Source of the DNA: JBMNCQ01 sp049366715
Lineage (GTDB): Bacteria > Bacillota > Peptococcia > Peptococcales > BICA1-8
DNA length: 64,000 bases
Direction: 5' to 3'
Assembly: GCA_049366715.1 (NCBI GenBank)
Contig: JBMNCQ010000048.1
Location: forward strand, 1-64,000
Positions 26,755-36,863 of this stretch are shown piece by piece (position 1 is the stretch's first letter; each line of letters begins with the position of its first letter). A program made the translations under genes and the position numbers. The notes beneath the pieces are model-generated. The model made no database searches. It was not told the DNA's origin and saw nothing but the letters and a program-made list of their open reading frames with translations.

Positions 26755-28446
26755 TTAATCCCTGCCACAGACTTTGATCGTCTTAAGCGCAATATGATAA
26801 TACAGCTTTTCTTCCCCGTCACCAAAAGGGTCCTTATGCAATATTTCCTTGATACGGTGCAAACGGTATTTAACCGTATTAGGATGAATAAATAACCTCT
26901 GGGCAGCAAGAGAAATACTTTCATTACAGTCCAGGTATACTTCCATCGTTTTAACCAACTCCGCGTTATAGGTGCGGTCATACTCGAGAAGCTGAACCAG
27001 CTTGGTCCGGCAGGATTCTTTAAATTCCTTGCTGTCACAGGAATAAAGCAGGGAATAAACACCCAATCCGGCATAATCAAAAATTCCGTTTCCCCCGCTG
27101 ATCTTACAGCCTATTTTCAGAGCCTGCTGAGCCTGTCTGTAACTAACGGCCAAACCGGTTAACAATTCGCTGTATCCGCCAATACCCACAGACACCGTGA
27201 TCTCTTCAAACATGCGGCAGACTTCCCCCTGAATTTCCTGAGCCAGCTCAATATTGCGATTTTTGATTTCCTCTTCTTTTCGTTCTACGGAGAAATGAGG
27301 AAAAATAATATAACTATCACTTTTCGGCAGAATAATGCTTTTTTGACTGCGGGCCAAAACGGAAAATTCTATGATCCTGTATAAACGGTTTTTAAGATTT
27401 TGAAAATGGGCCTCACCTTTTTGAAAATACTTTAGATAATAATTTTCAAATCTATCGATATCAATAATCATCACATTATGTTTACCTTTTAATTCCAGGC
27501 CTAGATTCCTGGCCCGCCGGATAATGGCTTCTTCCGAATCATAATGTTCATTAAGCAGGTCCTCCAAGAAATCTTTATTCAATTTCTGCTCCGCCGCCAT
27601 AATTTCTTTGCATTTCATTTTTTCCAAAGCAACTGCTGTTACGGCCTGAGTAAGAACAATATCCAGCATCTCACTCTGTTCCTGCCCATCTTCGGTAAAA
27701 GTCACCAGATTTCCATAATGCTCGCCGGCAATTTCGATATCTTTAATATAGATACTTATCCGCTGGTTCCCCAGCATTCCCGGCAGCTTGCGCATATTTG
27801 CGCCGGTCCTTCCTGCCTCACCTGCTCCTTGATATAAATCCCCGATAATTTTATCGGCTTCACCAATAATCGTTTCTAACGGATATTTAGCGGTACCTGC
27901 CGCCTCCAAAATTCCTTCATTTGAATCAGCAATTAAGACCGGCTGATTTAAAATCGCCTGCACAAACTGGACTATTTTTTTAAAGCTCCCCCCTGTTAAG
28001 AGGATATCCGTTAAATAGTTGTTAATTTTATGAGCTTCCTCCAGCAGTAATTTTTGCTTATCTAAAATTGCCCCCAGAATAACGGAAAAAACCGTACTAT
28101 AAGGTATTCTGACCGGCAATAAAAAAATCGGAAAATTAATTTCCTCCGCCAGATTATAAATATCCTGATCCAGCTTAAGTTCGGATCTGCTGCCGGGATG
28201 AACTGCCAGGACCGCTGTTCCTGCCTTTTCTAATTCTTTGATTAGCTTACAGATCTCTGCATTTGTATTAAACTGACTTAACGTAGTTAAAAACAATTCT
28301 CCGCCATGGAGCCATTTTTGATACACATTAATCTCCAGTACACTTACCGTTTCAATCACTTTGAATAATCCCTTGCGGCCTGATTTTAAGATAACCCCTT
28401 GGGATTTGAGCAGCTCCAGGGCCTCATTAACGGTAATACCCTTCAT
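26755..28446 (-). CDS. PucR-family transcriptional regulator
   Basis: The 563-residue protein has the N-terminal PucR domain (about 5-125, with GGELFLTTL and AVLAVHPGSRSE), a central GGDEF-like/CdaR region (about 300-430) and a C-terminal HTH_30 motif (MEVYLDCNESISLAAQRLF then HPNTVKYRLHRIKEIL). PucR regulators control purine, allantoin and amino-acid-derived catabolism. It lies directly downstream of the hydantoinase genes on the same strand, so it is the probable regulator of the large Dpp-Hyu operon. A terminator at 28587-28616 makes it a separate unit. Confidence 0.9.
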   Translation of the reverse strand: MKGITVNEALELLKSQGVILKSGRKGLFKVIETVSVLEINVYQKWLHGGELFLTTLSQFNTNAEICKLIKELEKAGTAVLAVHPGSRSELKLDQDIYNLAEEINFPIFLLPVRIPYSTVFSVILGAILDKQKLLLEEAHKINNYLTDILLTGGSFKKIVQFVQAILNQPVLIADSNEGILEAAGTAKYPLETIIGEADKIIGDLYQGAGEAGRTGANMRKLPGMLGNQRISIYIKDIEIAGEHYGNLVTFTEDGQEQSEMLDIVLTQAVTAVALEKMKCKEIMAAEQKLNKDFLEDLLNEHYDSEEAIIRRARNLGLELKGKHNVMIIDIDRFENYYLKYFQKGEAHFQNLKNRLYRIIEFSVLARSQKSIILPKSDSYIIFPHFSVERKEEEIKNRNIELAQEIQGEVCRMFEEITVSVGIGGYSELLTGLAVSYRQAQQALKIGCKISGGNGIFDYAGLGVYSLLYSCDSKEFKESCRTKLVQLLEYDRTYNAELVKTMEVYLDCNESISLAAQRLFIHPNTVKYRLHRIKEILHKDPFGDGEEKLYYHIALKTIKVCGRD

Positions 28447-28586
28447 ATCCCCTCACCCTTTTTCTAAAATTGGCTGCATCCTGCATTTACTTTATCTTAA
28501 TTTACCTTATTCACTTTCTTTTGTCCATCTGTAAAAAAACAGGCCGGACCGGCTTGTAAAAATCATTGACCCGTTGTCCAATGTAA

Positions 28587-28616
28587 AAAAATGGGTAAGA
28601 AATTTTTCTTACCCAT
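28587..28616 (-). terminator. Terminator at the end of the Dpp-Hyu operon
   Basis: A stem of 11-12 bp, ATGGGTAAGAA/TTCTTACCCAT with a very short loop, is followed on the minus strand by TTTTTTT. It lies about 45 bases past the hyuB stop and separates the operon from pucR. Confidence 0.88.
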
Positions 28617-28658
28617 TAATAAGGGGGTTATTTTAACATGTTAACCATGTTAAAACTG

Positions 28659-30404
28659 TTAAACCTCTACAATCCGTATTTGTTCTCTTAACTCTTTCGT
28701 TTTTTCTTCATTAATTATGAGGGTAGCCGGATCAATGATAACACCGTATTCTGCCGCAGCTTTTTCGATGGTGATATATTGATTCTTAACATCCTCCCTG
28801 ACCTTTTGGACGGGACGTTCCACAGGATCGCCATATCCGCCTCCGCCCCCGCTTATAAATCTGACCATTTCACCTTTATGCATGATGTGATTGGAGAAAG
28901 TAGCGCCCCTGGTAGGCTTTGCCCTGTCGGGATAATGGATTTCCACCGCATTAGGAGAGCCGTCTTTGCCACCGGCAAAACCCCACGGCGGGAATTTATG
29001 CTTACTGACTATGGTTGTAAGTTCTGCCGTTGAATTAAGTAAACGGTAGTCCCGGATTAAACCGAATCCCCCCTGGTACCTTCCGGCACCTGAGGCCAGG
29101 TTTAAAGCATACTGCTCCACGATAATCGGGTATTTAAATTCAGCCACCTCGGTGGGGATCACAAAGGTTTCCCCGTCCAGGATAGCCACCAGGCCATTTT
29201 CCCCGTCCTTATTATATCCTGCTCCCCAGCCGCCTGCCTGGGGTTCGCACAAAACAAAAGGCTGCTTGGTTTCATCGTCAATACCGGCCACAATAGTACC
29301 GATAATACTCAGGAAATGTCCGGCGGTAATTCTCTCCGGCATAGCAGGTGCCAGGGCTTTCGCTACCAGATCGGTAATATGCTCCAGGGCTTCCCAGTTA
29401 GAAGATACCGGTGCGGGGCGGACAGCTGCGAAAACACTGCCTTCCGGGGCAATTACCTTTAATAGTGAATAAAATCCTTCATTGGGAATGGCATCAGAAT
29501 TAAGCAAGGCATGATAAATGATCCTGCCGGCCGAATAAGCCCCGTATTTTGTACAATTGATGGGAGCCGGAACCTGATCTCCGGAACCCGTCAAATCTAT
29601 GGTAAAGCTCTCATCCGTTATGGTTACTTTAGCCCGGACATAAATATCTTCTATCCCGTTGGCCTGGGCATCAATATATCCTTCCGCTTCAAAAGTTCCT
29701 TTGGGCATTTTTTCCAATTCTTTCAACGCCAGTTTTTTGCCGTTTTCCAGTAATATTTCAATGCTGTCCAGAACCGCTTCTTTCCCGTATTTATCCAGCA
29801 TTTCCACAACTCTTTTTTCAGCGGTGCGTAAAGAAGCTGTCTGGGCGTACAAATCCCCCAGAGTCATCTCCGGGGTACGGCAATTGGCACCGATCATATC
29901 CCGGACCGCTTCATTTAATCTTCCCTGCTCATAGATTTTGATCACCGGAAACTGCAGCCCCTCCTGATAAATATCTGTCGCATTAGTTGACCAGCTGCCC
30001 AGATTCTTCCCGCCAATTTCATTCCAGTGCCCTTTGCTGGCGGCGAAAGCAATTACTTCTCCCTCGTAAAAAATAGGCAGGACTGCGGAAACATCACATA
30101 AATGGGTCCCGCTGCCGGTAAAAGGATCATTTGTTAAAATAATATCACCGGGCCGGAGATTCTCCAAGCCATATTTATCCAATACTGAGGTTACCGAATA
30201 AGTGATGGCTCCCAAAAAACCTGTCACCCCGTTGGCCTGCCCGATGAGATTCCCGCTGGCATCGGTCAGACCGGAAGCATAATCCAATACTTCATAGATT
30301 ATCGTACTCTGACTGGTACGTCCCCAGGCCAGAAACATTTCTTCCGCTGCGGCAATCAGCCCCTGAGCGATATTTTCCCTGGTAAAAGGATCTATCTTTG
30401 TCAT
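28659..30404 (-). CDS. hyuB: Hydantoinase/oxoprolinase-type subunit B
   Basis: The 581-residue protein belongs to the HyuB/5-oxoprolinase B/acetone-carboxylase-like family: DPFTRENIAQGLIAAAEEMF at the start, LRPGDIILTNDPFTGSGTHL, and CTKYGAYSAGRIIYHALLNS further on. HyuB works with the ATP-binding HyuA to open five-membered cyclic amides such as N-methylhydantoin or 5-oxoproline. It lies one codon-length downstream of hyuA. The true substrate cannot be read from sequence, since the same fold includes acetophenone and acetone carboxylases. Confidence 0.92.
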   Translation of the reverse strand: MTKIDPFTRENIAQGLIAAAEEMFLAWGRTSQSTIIYEVLDYASGLTDASGNLIGQANGVTGFLGAITYSVTSVLDKYGLENLRPGDIILTNDPFTGSGTHLCDVSAVLPIFYEGEVIAFAASKGHWNEIGGKNLGSWSTNATDIYQEGLQFPVIKIYEQGRLNEAVRDMIGANCRTPEMTLGDLYAQTASLRTAEKRVVEMLDKYGKEAVLDSIEILLENGKKLALKELEKMPKGTFEAEGYIDAQANGIEDIYVRAKVTITDESFTIDLTGSGDQVPAPINCTKYGAYSAGRIIYHALLNSDAIPNEGFYSLLKVIAPEGSVFAAVRPAPVSSNWEALEHITDLVAKALAPAMPERITAGHFLSIIGTIVAGIDDETKQPFVLCEPQAGGWGAGYNKDGENGLVAILDGETFVIPTEVAEFKYPIIVEQYALNLASGAGRYQGGFGLIRDYRLLNSTAELTTIVSKHKFPPWGFAGGKDGSPNAVEIHYPDRAKPTRGATFSNHIMHKGEMVRFISGGGGGYGDPVERPVQKVREDVKNQYITIEKAAAEYGVIIDPATLIINEEKTKELREQIRIVEV

Positions 30405-32462
30405 TTATCTCACCCCCGTATCAATGATTAAATTACCGTAATCATCTACTTCCAAGGTTTGACCGGGATAAAGCACGGTGACGGATTTTGTTTCTTCGAT
30501 GATAGCCGGCCCCGAAATCTTATAACCGGGTCCTAATAATTCCCTATTGTACACTTTACTGTTTAAACGGCCCAAATCTTCAAATTCAACCAGCCTTTCA
30601 CCTTTTAAAGCCTCGGCCGGAGAATCTTTTTTACCAATTTTCTTAATTTCCGGTTTGTTCACCGTCCCCAAAGCCGTCAAGCCGAAATTAACGAATTCCG
30701 CCGGTGAATCGGGCAGACTAAAGGCATACTGTTGATAATGATTCTGGTCAAAGGCTTTCCTGATACCGTCCAAATCGTTACTTTGTAAAACCTTGCTTCC
30801 TACCAGGGTTTTTACCGTATGCTCCTGTCCGATATATCTTAAATCCGCCGTTTTGACAAAAATTATTTGCTCAAGGTCAATCCCTTGTTTTTGATAAATA
30901 ATCATCGCTTCTTTTTCCATTTCTTCATAAATGGAATTTATCTTCTCCAGGTCACAGCCGATAACAGGCATGATCCGGGTTTGCACAAAATCCTGCCGCA
31001 GGTCTGTCATCAACATGCCCCAGGCCGAAAAGGTCCCCGGCATATTAGGGACAATCAGTTTACCGACCTTCAATTCTGCAGCCAGATAAGGTCCGTGAAC
31101 TGCTCCGTTTCCGCCCATAGCGACCATAGCGAAATCCCGGGGATCATACCCTCTCCTGACGGAAATAAGTTTGAGGGCATTAAGCATATTATTGTTGGCC
31201 GTTTTGATGATGCCCAGTGCCGCTTCTTCCAGACTGATCCCAAAATGCTTAGCTATCGGTTCGACAGCCTTTTTGGAAAGCTCCACATCTACCTTGAACT
31301 CTCCCCCTAAAAAAGTCCCGGGATCTATCCGGCCGGTAATTAAATTCGCATCGGTCAGGGTTGGCTCCGTACCGCCCAGTCCGTAACAAGCGGGACCCGG
31401 ATCGGCCCCGGCACTTTCCGGGCCGACTTTCAGTACCCCGACCTCATCGACACGGGCAATACTCCCCCCGCCTGCTCCGATCTCAATAATATCGACTACG
31501 GGAACTTTAACGGGATACCCGGCAAATTTTGGCGTCCATTCCAGTTTATAGTCGGTGGTGATTTTTACTTCACCGTTGCTGATTAGAGAAGTTTTCGCAG
31601 TGGTTCCGCCAATGTCAAAAGTGATCAGGTTATTCTCCCCGATTATGTCACCTAAAGCTTTCGAACCGATTACCCCCCCTACCGGTCCGGATTCAATCAG
31701 GCTGATGGGCAGTTCTTTAGCCCTTTCAAAAGTAGCCGTCCCGCCGTTAGACTGCATAACATGAGGCGCAATTGTCAAATTCTTTCCGGTTAACCGCTGG
31801 CGCAGGGTATCCAAATATTTAATGGTCGAAGGTTTGACAAAGGCATTAAGAACAGTTGTGCTGGTTCGTTCATATTCCCGCCATTCCTTAATGATATCGG
31901 CGGAAACAGTGATTTCCACGCCCGGCAGTTCCCGTTTTAATATCTCACCTACCAACAATTCATGCCGGGGATTGGCATAGGAATGCAAAAAGCAGACAGC
32001 AACTGCCCTAACCCCTTCCTCCTTAATCTTAGCCGCAACTTCAACTACCTCTTCCTCCCGGACCTCTTTTAAAACTTCACCCTGATAATTAAGTCTTTCC
32101 TCTATTTCAAACCGCAGGTATCTGGGAACATAGGGAACAGGTTTACGGTAAAAATAATTATACAAATCGGGACGGTTGGTCCTGCCTATTTCCAAAGCAT
32201 CCCGGTAACCTTTTGTTGTTACCAGCGCTGTTTTGGCCCCTTTGCGCTCCGTAACGGCATTAATTACAACCGTAGTGCCATGCACAAAATATGCTGTTTC
32301 ACTTAAATCCAGCTCCGTTTTATTAATTGCATCAATTACTCCGTCGGCGAAATTTCCCGGTGTGGTATGGCTTTTTTCTTCAAGCAGCTCACCGGTGTCT
32401 TCTTTCAAGCAAACCAAATCAGTAAAGGTCCCGCCAATATCAACAGCCACTCGCAAACTCAT
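30405..32462 (-). CDS. hyuA: Hydantoinase/oxoprolinase-type subunit A (ATP-binding)
   Basis: The 685-residue ASKHA-fold protein has the phosphate-1 motif VAVDIGGTFTDLV and later LITFDIGGTTAKTSLI, with the HyuA signature FVHGTTVVINAVTERKGAKT. It couples ATP hydrolysis to ring opening with HyuB. ATG 32462 is chosen because AGGAGGG lies seven bases upstream. The TTG two codons earlier is a poor alternative. It sits between the cupin and hyuB in the Dpp-Hyu operon. Confidence 0.93.
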   Translation of the reverse strand: MSLRVAVDIGGTFTDLVCLKEDTGELLEEKSHTTPGNFADGVIDAINKTELDLSETAYFVHGTTVVINAVTERKGAKTALVTTKGYRDALEIGRTNRPDLYNYFYRKPVPYVPRYLRFEIEERLNYQGEVLKEVREEEVVEVAAKIKEEGVRAVAVCFLHSYANPRHELLVGEILKRELPGVEITVSADIIKEWREYERTSTTVLNAFVKPSTIKYLDTLRQRLTGKNLTIAPHVMQSNGGTATFERAKELPISLIESGPVGGVIGSKALGDIIGENNLITFDIGGTTAKTSLISNGEVKITTDYKLEWTPKFAGYPVKVPVVDIIEIGAGGGSIARVDEVGVLKVGPESAGADPGPACYGLGGTEPTLTDANLITGRIDPGTFLGGEFKVDVELSKKAVEPIAKHFGISLEEAALGIIKTANNNMLNALKLISVRRGYDPRDFAMVAMGGNGAVHGPYLAAELKVGKLIVPNMPGTFSAWGMLMTDLRQDFVQTRIMPVIGCDLEKINSIYEEMEKEAMIIYQKQGIDLEQIIFVKTADLRYIGQEHTVKTLVGSKVLQSNDLDGIRKAFDQNHYQQYAFSLPDSPAEFVNFGLTALGTVNKPEIKKIGKKDSPAEALKGERLVEFEDLGRLNSKVYNRELLGPGYKISGPAIIEETKSVTVLYPGQTLEVDDYGNLIIDTGVR

Positions 32463-32482
32463 AAACAACCCTCCTGCACTTT

Positions 32483-32836
32483 TTAATTTTCTTTAACGGT
32501 AATTGGTGTGACAAACCAGAGAATCTGGGCCTGGCTTTTGGCTATGTTTTCATTAAAATGAGGTTTATTCTCCGGCATAAAAACCAGATCACCTTCTTCC
32601 GCTATTTCCCAGCCGCTGTCGGTATGGACTTTGACTGTGCCGGAGACAATGTAGGAAATTTCCTCGGAAGGATGCCGGGAATAACCCGCTGCCGGCAGTC
32701 TTTGCCCGGGAGCAAGCACAGCCATCCCGGCCTGACAATTCCTGGCTCCGCTTTCTTTAGCCGAAACCAATAAATGAAGAGGACCGGCATTATTGAGAAC
32801 TTCCTGCACATACCTGCCTTTTTTAATTACTTCCAC
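32483..32836 (-). CDS. Small cupin-domain protein
   Basis: The 117-residue single-domain cupin has conserved motifs PSEEISYIVSGTVKVHTDSG and EEGDLVFMPENKPHFNENI, where His and Glu residues form a metal site in catalytic members. The start is GTG 32836, six bases after AAGGAGGTG. A GTG at 32854 lies within that ribosome binding site. Its position between the M24 peptidase and hyuA suggests a role in the same pathway, perhaps as an isomerase or ligand-binding accessory. The function is unknown. Confidence 0.8.
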   Translation of the reverse strand: MEVIKKGRYVQEVLNNAGPLHLLVSAKESGARNCQAGMAVLAPGQRLPAAGYSRHPSEEISYIVSGTVKVHTDSGWEIAEEGDLVFMPENKPHFNENIAKSQAQILWFVTPITVKEN

Positions 32837-32965
32837 CCTGAACACCTCCTTCACAAGGTATCACAGTAAAATTTAATATAAACAGTCCGGCATTTCACTA
32901 TCTGTAGAAAACGAATCATCGGCAGATCTTTGTCTCCTAAAGACAAAACCCGGTAAAGAGAAAAT

Positions 32966-34063
32966 TTAATGAATCTCCAAAAGTTCCCGGGGATAATGAT
33001 TCAGACGTACAGCTCCGTCAGCGGTGAGTACAACAATATCTTCGATCCGTACCCCTAATTTACCGGGCAGGTAAATGCCCGGTTCAATGCTAAAGGCCAT
33101 TCCCACGTCAAGGAGAGTCTTATTATCCCGGACAAGATAAGGCGCTTCATGATAGTCTAAACCTATGCCATGGCCGGTGCGGTGGATGAAATATCGACCA
33201 TAACCGGCTTTCTCGATAACCCCCCGGGCAGCACTATCCACAGCTTCACAGCTGACACCCCCGGCCACTGCCGCAAAGCCCGCCTGGTTGGCCTCTTGTA
33301 CGATTTGGTAAATTTCCCGCATTTCAGGTGTGGCCTTACCAAAACATACGGTGCGGGTTATATCCGAACAATAGCCATCCAGGATACAGCCGAAATCAGT
33401 TGTGACAAAATTTCCTTTTTCCAATCCGGCCCCACCTGTTGCATAATGAGGCGAGGAACCATTGGCTCCGAAAGCCACAATAGGCTTAAAAGAGATTCCC
33501 TCGGCCCCCAGATTTTTAAAAGAGCTCTCAATAAAAAGGGCCACTTCTCTTTCTGTAATGCCGGGTCTTAGCAGGTCATGGACCTGCCCCATTACACAAT
33601 CCGCCAATTTTCCGGCCTTTTGGAGGACTTGAATCTCAGTTTCATCCTTACGAATCCGGACCTGCTCCAAAATATCCTGGGCAGGCAAAAACTCATATTC
33701 TCGCAAAACCCCCATAACATCTAGAAAATGTCCGGCCCACATCCTTTCGTCAACGGCAACCCGGCCGCTCTTTTTGTCAATTACATCCCGGACTGCTTCT
33801 AAAGGATGCTCTCCGTCGGACCAGGTAATTAACCGGTAACTTTTATCTAAAATTTCCCGGGCTTCTTCCCCGTACATCTGCGGTAAGATCACACTAACCT
33901 CACCGCCGGCGGAAATTAATACGGTCTGAAAGCGTTCATCGGCAACGGTTTTCAACCCGGTAACATAATACATATTCGTGGTAGGCCCCAGGACGAGAAA
34001 GTCAATATTTTTCTGCTGCAGCAGACTTTGAATGCCAGCCAGCCTTTTTTTAAAGATGCTCAT
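32966..34063 (-). CDS. M24-family metallopeptidase (Xaa-Pro aminopeptidase/prolidase type)
   Basis: The 365-residue protein has a creatinase-type N-terminal domain and a pita-bread catalytic domain. All dinuclear metal ligands are visible: both Asp in TTDFGCILDGYCSDITRT, His in HRTGHGIGLDYHE, Glu in FSIEPGIYLPG and Glu in GVRIEDIVVL. Full ligand conservation argues for a peptidase and against creatinase, which lacks metal. Co-transcription with a dipeptide ABC transporter and hydantoinase fits peptide or cyclic-dipeptide breakdown. Confidence 0.92.
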   Translation of the reverse strand: MSIFKKRLAGIQSLLQQKNIDFLVLGPTTNMYYVTGLKTVADERFQTVLISAGGEVSVILPQMYGEEAREILDKSYRLITWSDGEHPLEAVRDVIDKKSGRVAVDERMWAGHFLDVMGVLREYEFLPAQDILEQVRIRKDETEIQVLQKAGKLADCVMGQVHDLLRPGITEREVALFIESSFKNLGAEGISFKPIVAFGANGSSPHYATGGAGLEKGNFVTTDFGCILDGYCSDITRTVCFGKATPEMREIYQIVQEANQAGFAAVAGGVSCEAVDSAARGVIEKAGYGRYFIHRTGHGIGLDYHEAPYLVRDNKTLLDVGMAFSIEPGIYLPGKLGVRIEDIVVLTADGAVRLNHYPRELLEIH

Positions 34064-34102
34064 ATTTTCACTCCCCCCTTAGAAAATTTAAGATTGCAAA
34101 TC

Positions 34103-34888
34103 TTATTTGCCTTTCCCCAGACCCGGCGGGATCTCATACTGCTCTGTCAGCTTCCATTCTGTAATCTCCCCGGCGGGGGGAGTTTCGTAACCGCCGATTT
34201 TACTGGTCTGCCAGCCGCAGGAATCTTTTAAATCAATCAGATATTCGGCATGCTTTAAAGGAATTAAAGCCGCATCAATCACAGGCACGCCTATTATCCT
34301 TTGCAGCTTTCGATAGAAGCCGAATTCAATGGTGCATCCCAGAATAATGACTTCCGCACCGTCTTTTTCCACAGCCTCCCGGGCTTCTTCTTTAATTCTT
34401 TTCTCCGTAAAAGCCTCATCTTTATGAAAATCCAGCACACCCAGTTCTAAAGTCCGAAAAGAGGCCAGCTTGCGTCCATAGCCATATTTATAAGTATTTT
34501 CTTCCATCACCGGGATCCACTTTTTCCTCCCGACAATAATGGAGAATTTATGGCCTAAAACACCGGCCAATTGTAAGGAAGCCTCAGCGGGAGCCGTGAT
34601 AACCATTTTCTCACATATTTCCCGGGCTTCCCGCAGAAAGGGATCATAAAAACATCCGATGACCGCCCCGTCATAACCGTCAATTTCCGCTTGTTTTATC
34701 GTATGCAAAAGCTCAACCCCGATCAGGGCTTCATAATAATGGTACTCCAGATGATGAGGCCCCTTTTTTAAAGAAATCACATCAATTTCCGTCGCCGCAT
34801 TTTTTGTCTCCTCCAGATAAGCTTTCAGAGCACGATCCCAGTTCTGGTGCCCCACAGGATTTATGTACAGGATTTTTTTCTTTTTCAT
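34103..34888 (-). CDS. Asp/Glu/hydantoin racemase family protein
   Basis: The 261-residue protein has two pseudo-symmetric halves, each with a candidate catalytic Cys: GAVIGCFYDPFLREAR and VIILGCTIEFGFYRKL. This two-Cys arrangement defines cofactor-independent racemases of the Asp/Glu/hydantoin family. Linkage to hyuA and hyuB favours racemisation of a 5-substituted hydantoin or a related amide. It follows the Dpp ATPase gene by three bases, so translation is probably coupled. Confidence 0.85.
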   Translation of the reverse strand: MKKKKILYINPVGHQNWDRALKAYLEETKNAATEIDVISLKKGPHHLEYHYYEALIGVELLHTIKQAEIDGYDGAVIGCFYDPFLREAREICEKMVITAPAEASLQLAGVLGHKFSIIVGRKKWIPVMEENTYKYGYGRKLASFRTLELGVLDFHKDEAFTEKRIKEEAREAVEKDGAEVIILGCTIEFGFYRKLQRIIGVPVIDAALIPLKHAEYLIDLKDSCGWQTSKIGGYETPPAGEITEWKLTEQYEIPPGLGKGK

Positions 34889-34891
34889 TTT

Positions 34892-35878
34892 CTATTCCCC
34901 CCGACAATTTTTAAAGGCATGACAGCGGACATAATGACCGGGTAAGGCTTCAACCATTACCGGATCCTTTTCCTGACAGACAGCTGTTTTCTCCGGACAG
35001 CGCAAATGAAAACTGCAGCCGGGAGGAATATTTACCGGTGACGGAATCTCCCCCCGGGAGATAATTTTCTGAGGCTTTAGTTGTTCCTCTTCTTCCGAAA
35101 CCACCGGAATAGAAGAAAGGAGCATCTTAGTATAGGGATGGAGGGGATTTTTATAAAAGTCTGTCGTCTGAGCCGTTTCACAGATTTTGCCCAGATACAT
35201 GATCGCCACCCGGGTGGCGATATTCCGCATCAGACTCAGGTCATGGGTAATGAACAAATACGTTAAGTCCTGTTCTTTTTGCAGTTTTACCAGAGCATTA
35301 ATGATCTTAGCCTGAATGGACACGTCTAAAGCCGAAGTAGGCTCATCCAGAATGATAAATTGCGGATCACAGGCTAAGGCCCGGGCGATAGAAATCAACT
35401 GCCTTTCTCCGCCCCCCATAGTCACGGGCGATTTATAGAGATACTCCGGTGACAATTCAACCATTTTTAACAGCTCCAGCACCTTGGCCGCCACTTTGTT
35501 CTCTTCCACAATTTTATGGACTCTTAAAGGCAGCTCTAAGATCTGCTTGATATTCTGCCGGGAATTAAGGCTGGAACCAGGATCTTGAAAAACAATCTGC
35601 AAATCTTTCTTTAAAGCCAGCGGCCTTTTGCCGCTGGACATGTTTATGTTTTGTCCTTGAAATATGATTTGCCCCCCCGTGGCCTGGTACATCCCCATAA
35701 CCGTATAGGCAATGGTACTTTTCCCGGAACCGGATTCCCCAACCAGCCCCATAATTTCACCCTTGGCAATCTCCAGATTCACGCCGTCTACCGCCTTAAC
35801 ATATAACATTTCTCCCTGCTCTTTTTTAACGGGAAAATATGTCTTTAAATCTTTTAGTGCTAAGATAGATTTACTCAC
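34892..35878 (-). CDS. dppF: Dipeptide/oligopeptide ABC transporter ATPase (DppF-like)
   Basis: The 328-residue ATPase has Walker A (GESGSGKST), signature-like MGGGERQLISIARAL, Walker B (FIILDEPTSALDV) and the C-terminal peptide-transporter domain with Cys residues (PPGCSFHLRCPEKTAVCQEK). The signature begins MGGGE instead of LSGGE, a modest deviation. It pairs with the following ATPase in the gene order dppA-B-C-D-F. Confidence 0.92.
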   Translation of the reverse strand: MSKSILALKDLKTYFPVKKEQGEMLYVKAVDGVNLEIAKGEIMGLVGESGSGKSTIAYTVMGMYQATGGQIIFQGQNINMSSGKRPLALKKDLQIVFQDPGSSLNSRQNIKQILELPLRVHKIVEENKVAAKVLELLKMVELSPEYLYKSPVTMGGGERQLISIARALACDPQFIILDEPTSALDVSIQAKIINALVKLQKEQDLTYLFITHDLSLMRNIATRVAIMYLGKICETAQTTDFYKNPLHPYTKMLLSSIPVVSEEEEQLKPQKIISRGEIPSPVNIPPGCSFHLRCPEKTAVCQEKDPVMVEALPGHYVRCHAFKNCRGE

Positions 35879-35891
35879 GATCCCTCACCTC

Positions 35892-36863
35892 CTAAATGCA
35901 AAAGCAGGCCACCTGATGACTGTTTCCCAAATCAGTAATCTGCGGCTTCTCTTCTTTACACTTATCCACTGCCCGGGGACAACGGGGATGAAAACGGCAG
36001 CCTGCCGGCGGATGCAAATAATTAGGTATGCTTCCGTATATTCCTTCCGAGAGACCCCCGCCCGTCAATCTGGGTACAGATTCTAAAAGTCCCAAAGTGT
36101 AAGGATGCAAAGGATTGGAAAACAAGTCGGTGATGTTGGCAATTTCCACGATAGAACCTGCATACATGACACAGATCCGGTCGGCCAGCTCCCGGGCAAC
36201 GCCTAAAGAATGGGTAATCATAATCAGTGACATCCCTTTTTCTTCAACCAATCTTCTCAATAACCTGTGTACCTGATCCTGGATGGTAACATCCAGAGAA
36301 GTACCAGGTTCATCAGCGATCAGAAGATCTCTGGATGCTACGATAGACATGGCAATACAAATCCTTTGTTTCATCCCTCCGCTTAATTGATTGGGATAAC
36401 ATTCCAGAATCCTTGCGGGATCCGGAATATAAACCTCTTTAATGGCCTCGACGGCTTTCTTTTTTACTTGCTCTTTTTTAAGACCCCTGCCTTCCCCGGA
36501 ATATTTGATGACATCACTTATTTGACTCCCAATGGTAAAAACAGGATTTAAAGCTGCCGACGGTTCCTGGAAAATCATCGAGATCCCCTGGGTACGAACC
36601 CCTTCTAAATCCTTTTCTTTCATTTTCAAAATATCTTGTCCGTGAAATTTTATCTCACCTTGAGGGATGTAAGCCTGCCCTGCAGGGAGTATACGTAAGA
36701 CAGACTTCATCGAAGTAGTTTTGCCACAACCCGCTTCCCCTACTAAAGCTACTTTCTCTCCTTTATGGACGGACAGATTCAGCCCATTGATAACCTTTGA
36801 GTAACCGTCAAAAGTTTTGTACCATACATGCAGGTCCGCAATTTCCAAAATAGGGTTACTCAT
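35892..36863 (-). CDS. dppD: Dipeptide/oligopeptide ABC transporter ATPase (DppD-like)
   Basis: The 323-residue ATPase has Walker A (GEAGCGKTT), signature LSGGMKQRICIAMSI, Walker B (LLIADEPGTSLDV) and the Cys-containing peptide-transporter tail (PPAGCRFHPRCPRAVDKCKE). ATG 36863 overlaps the end of the dppC-like gene by 8 bases. An ATG at 36869 and a longer open frame to 36905 also exist but are less well placed relative to AAGGGAGAG. Confidence 0.9.
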   Translation of the reverse strand: MSNPILEIADLHVWYKTFDGYSKVINGLNLSVHKGEKVALVGEAGCGKTTSMKSVLRILPAGQAYIPQGEIKFHGQDILKMKEKDLEGVRTQGISMIFQEPSAALNPVFTIGSQISDVIKYSGEGRGLKKEQVKKKAVEAIKEVYIPDPARILECYPNQLSGGMKQRICIAMSIVASRDLLIADEPGTSLDVTIQDQVHRLLRRLVEEKGMSLIMITHSLGVARELADRICVMYAGSIVEIANITDLFSNPLHPYTLGLLESVPRLTGGGLSEGIYGSIPNYLHPPAGCRFHPRCPRAVDKCKEEKPQITDLGNSHQVACFCI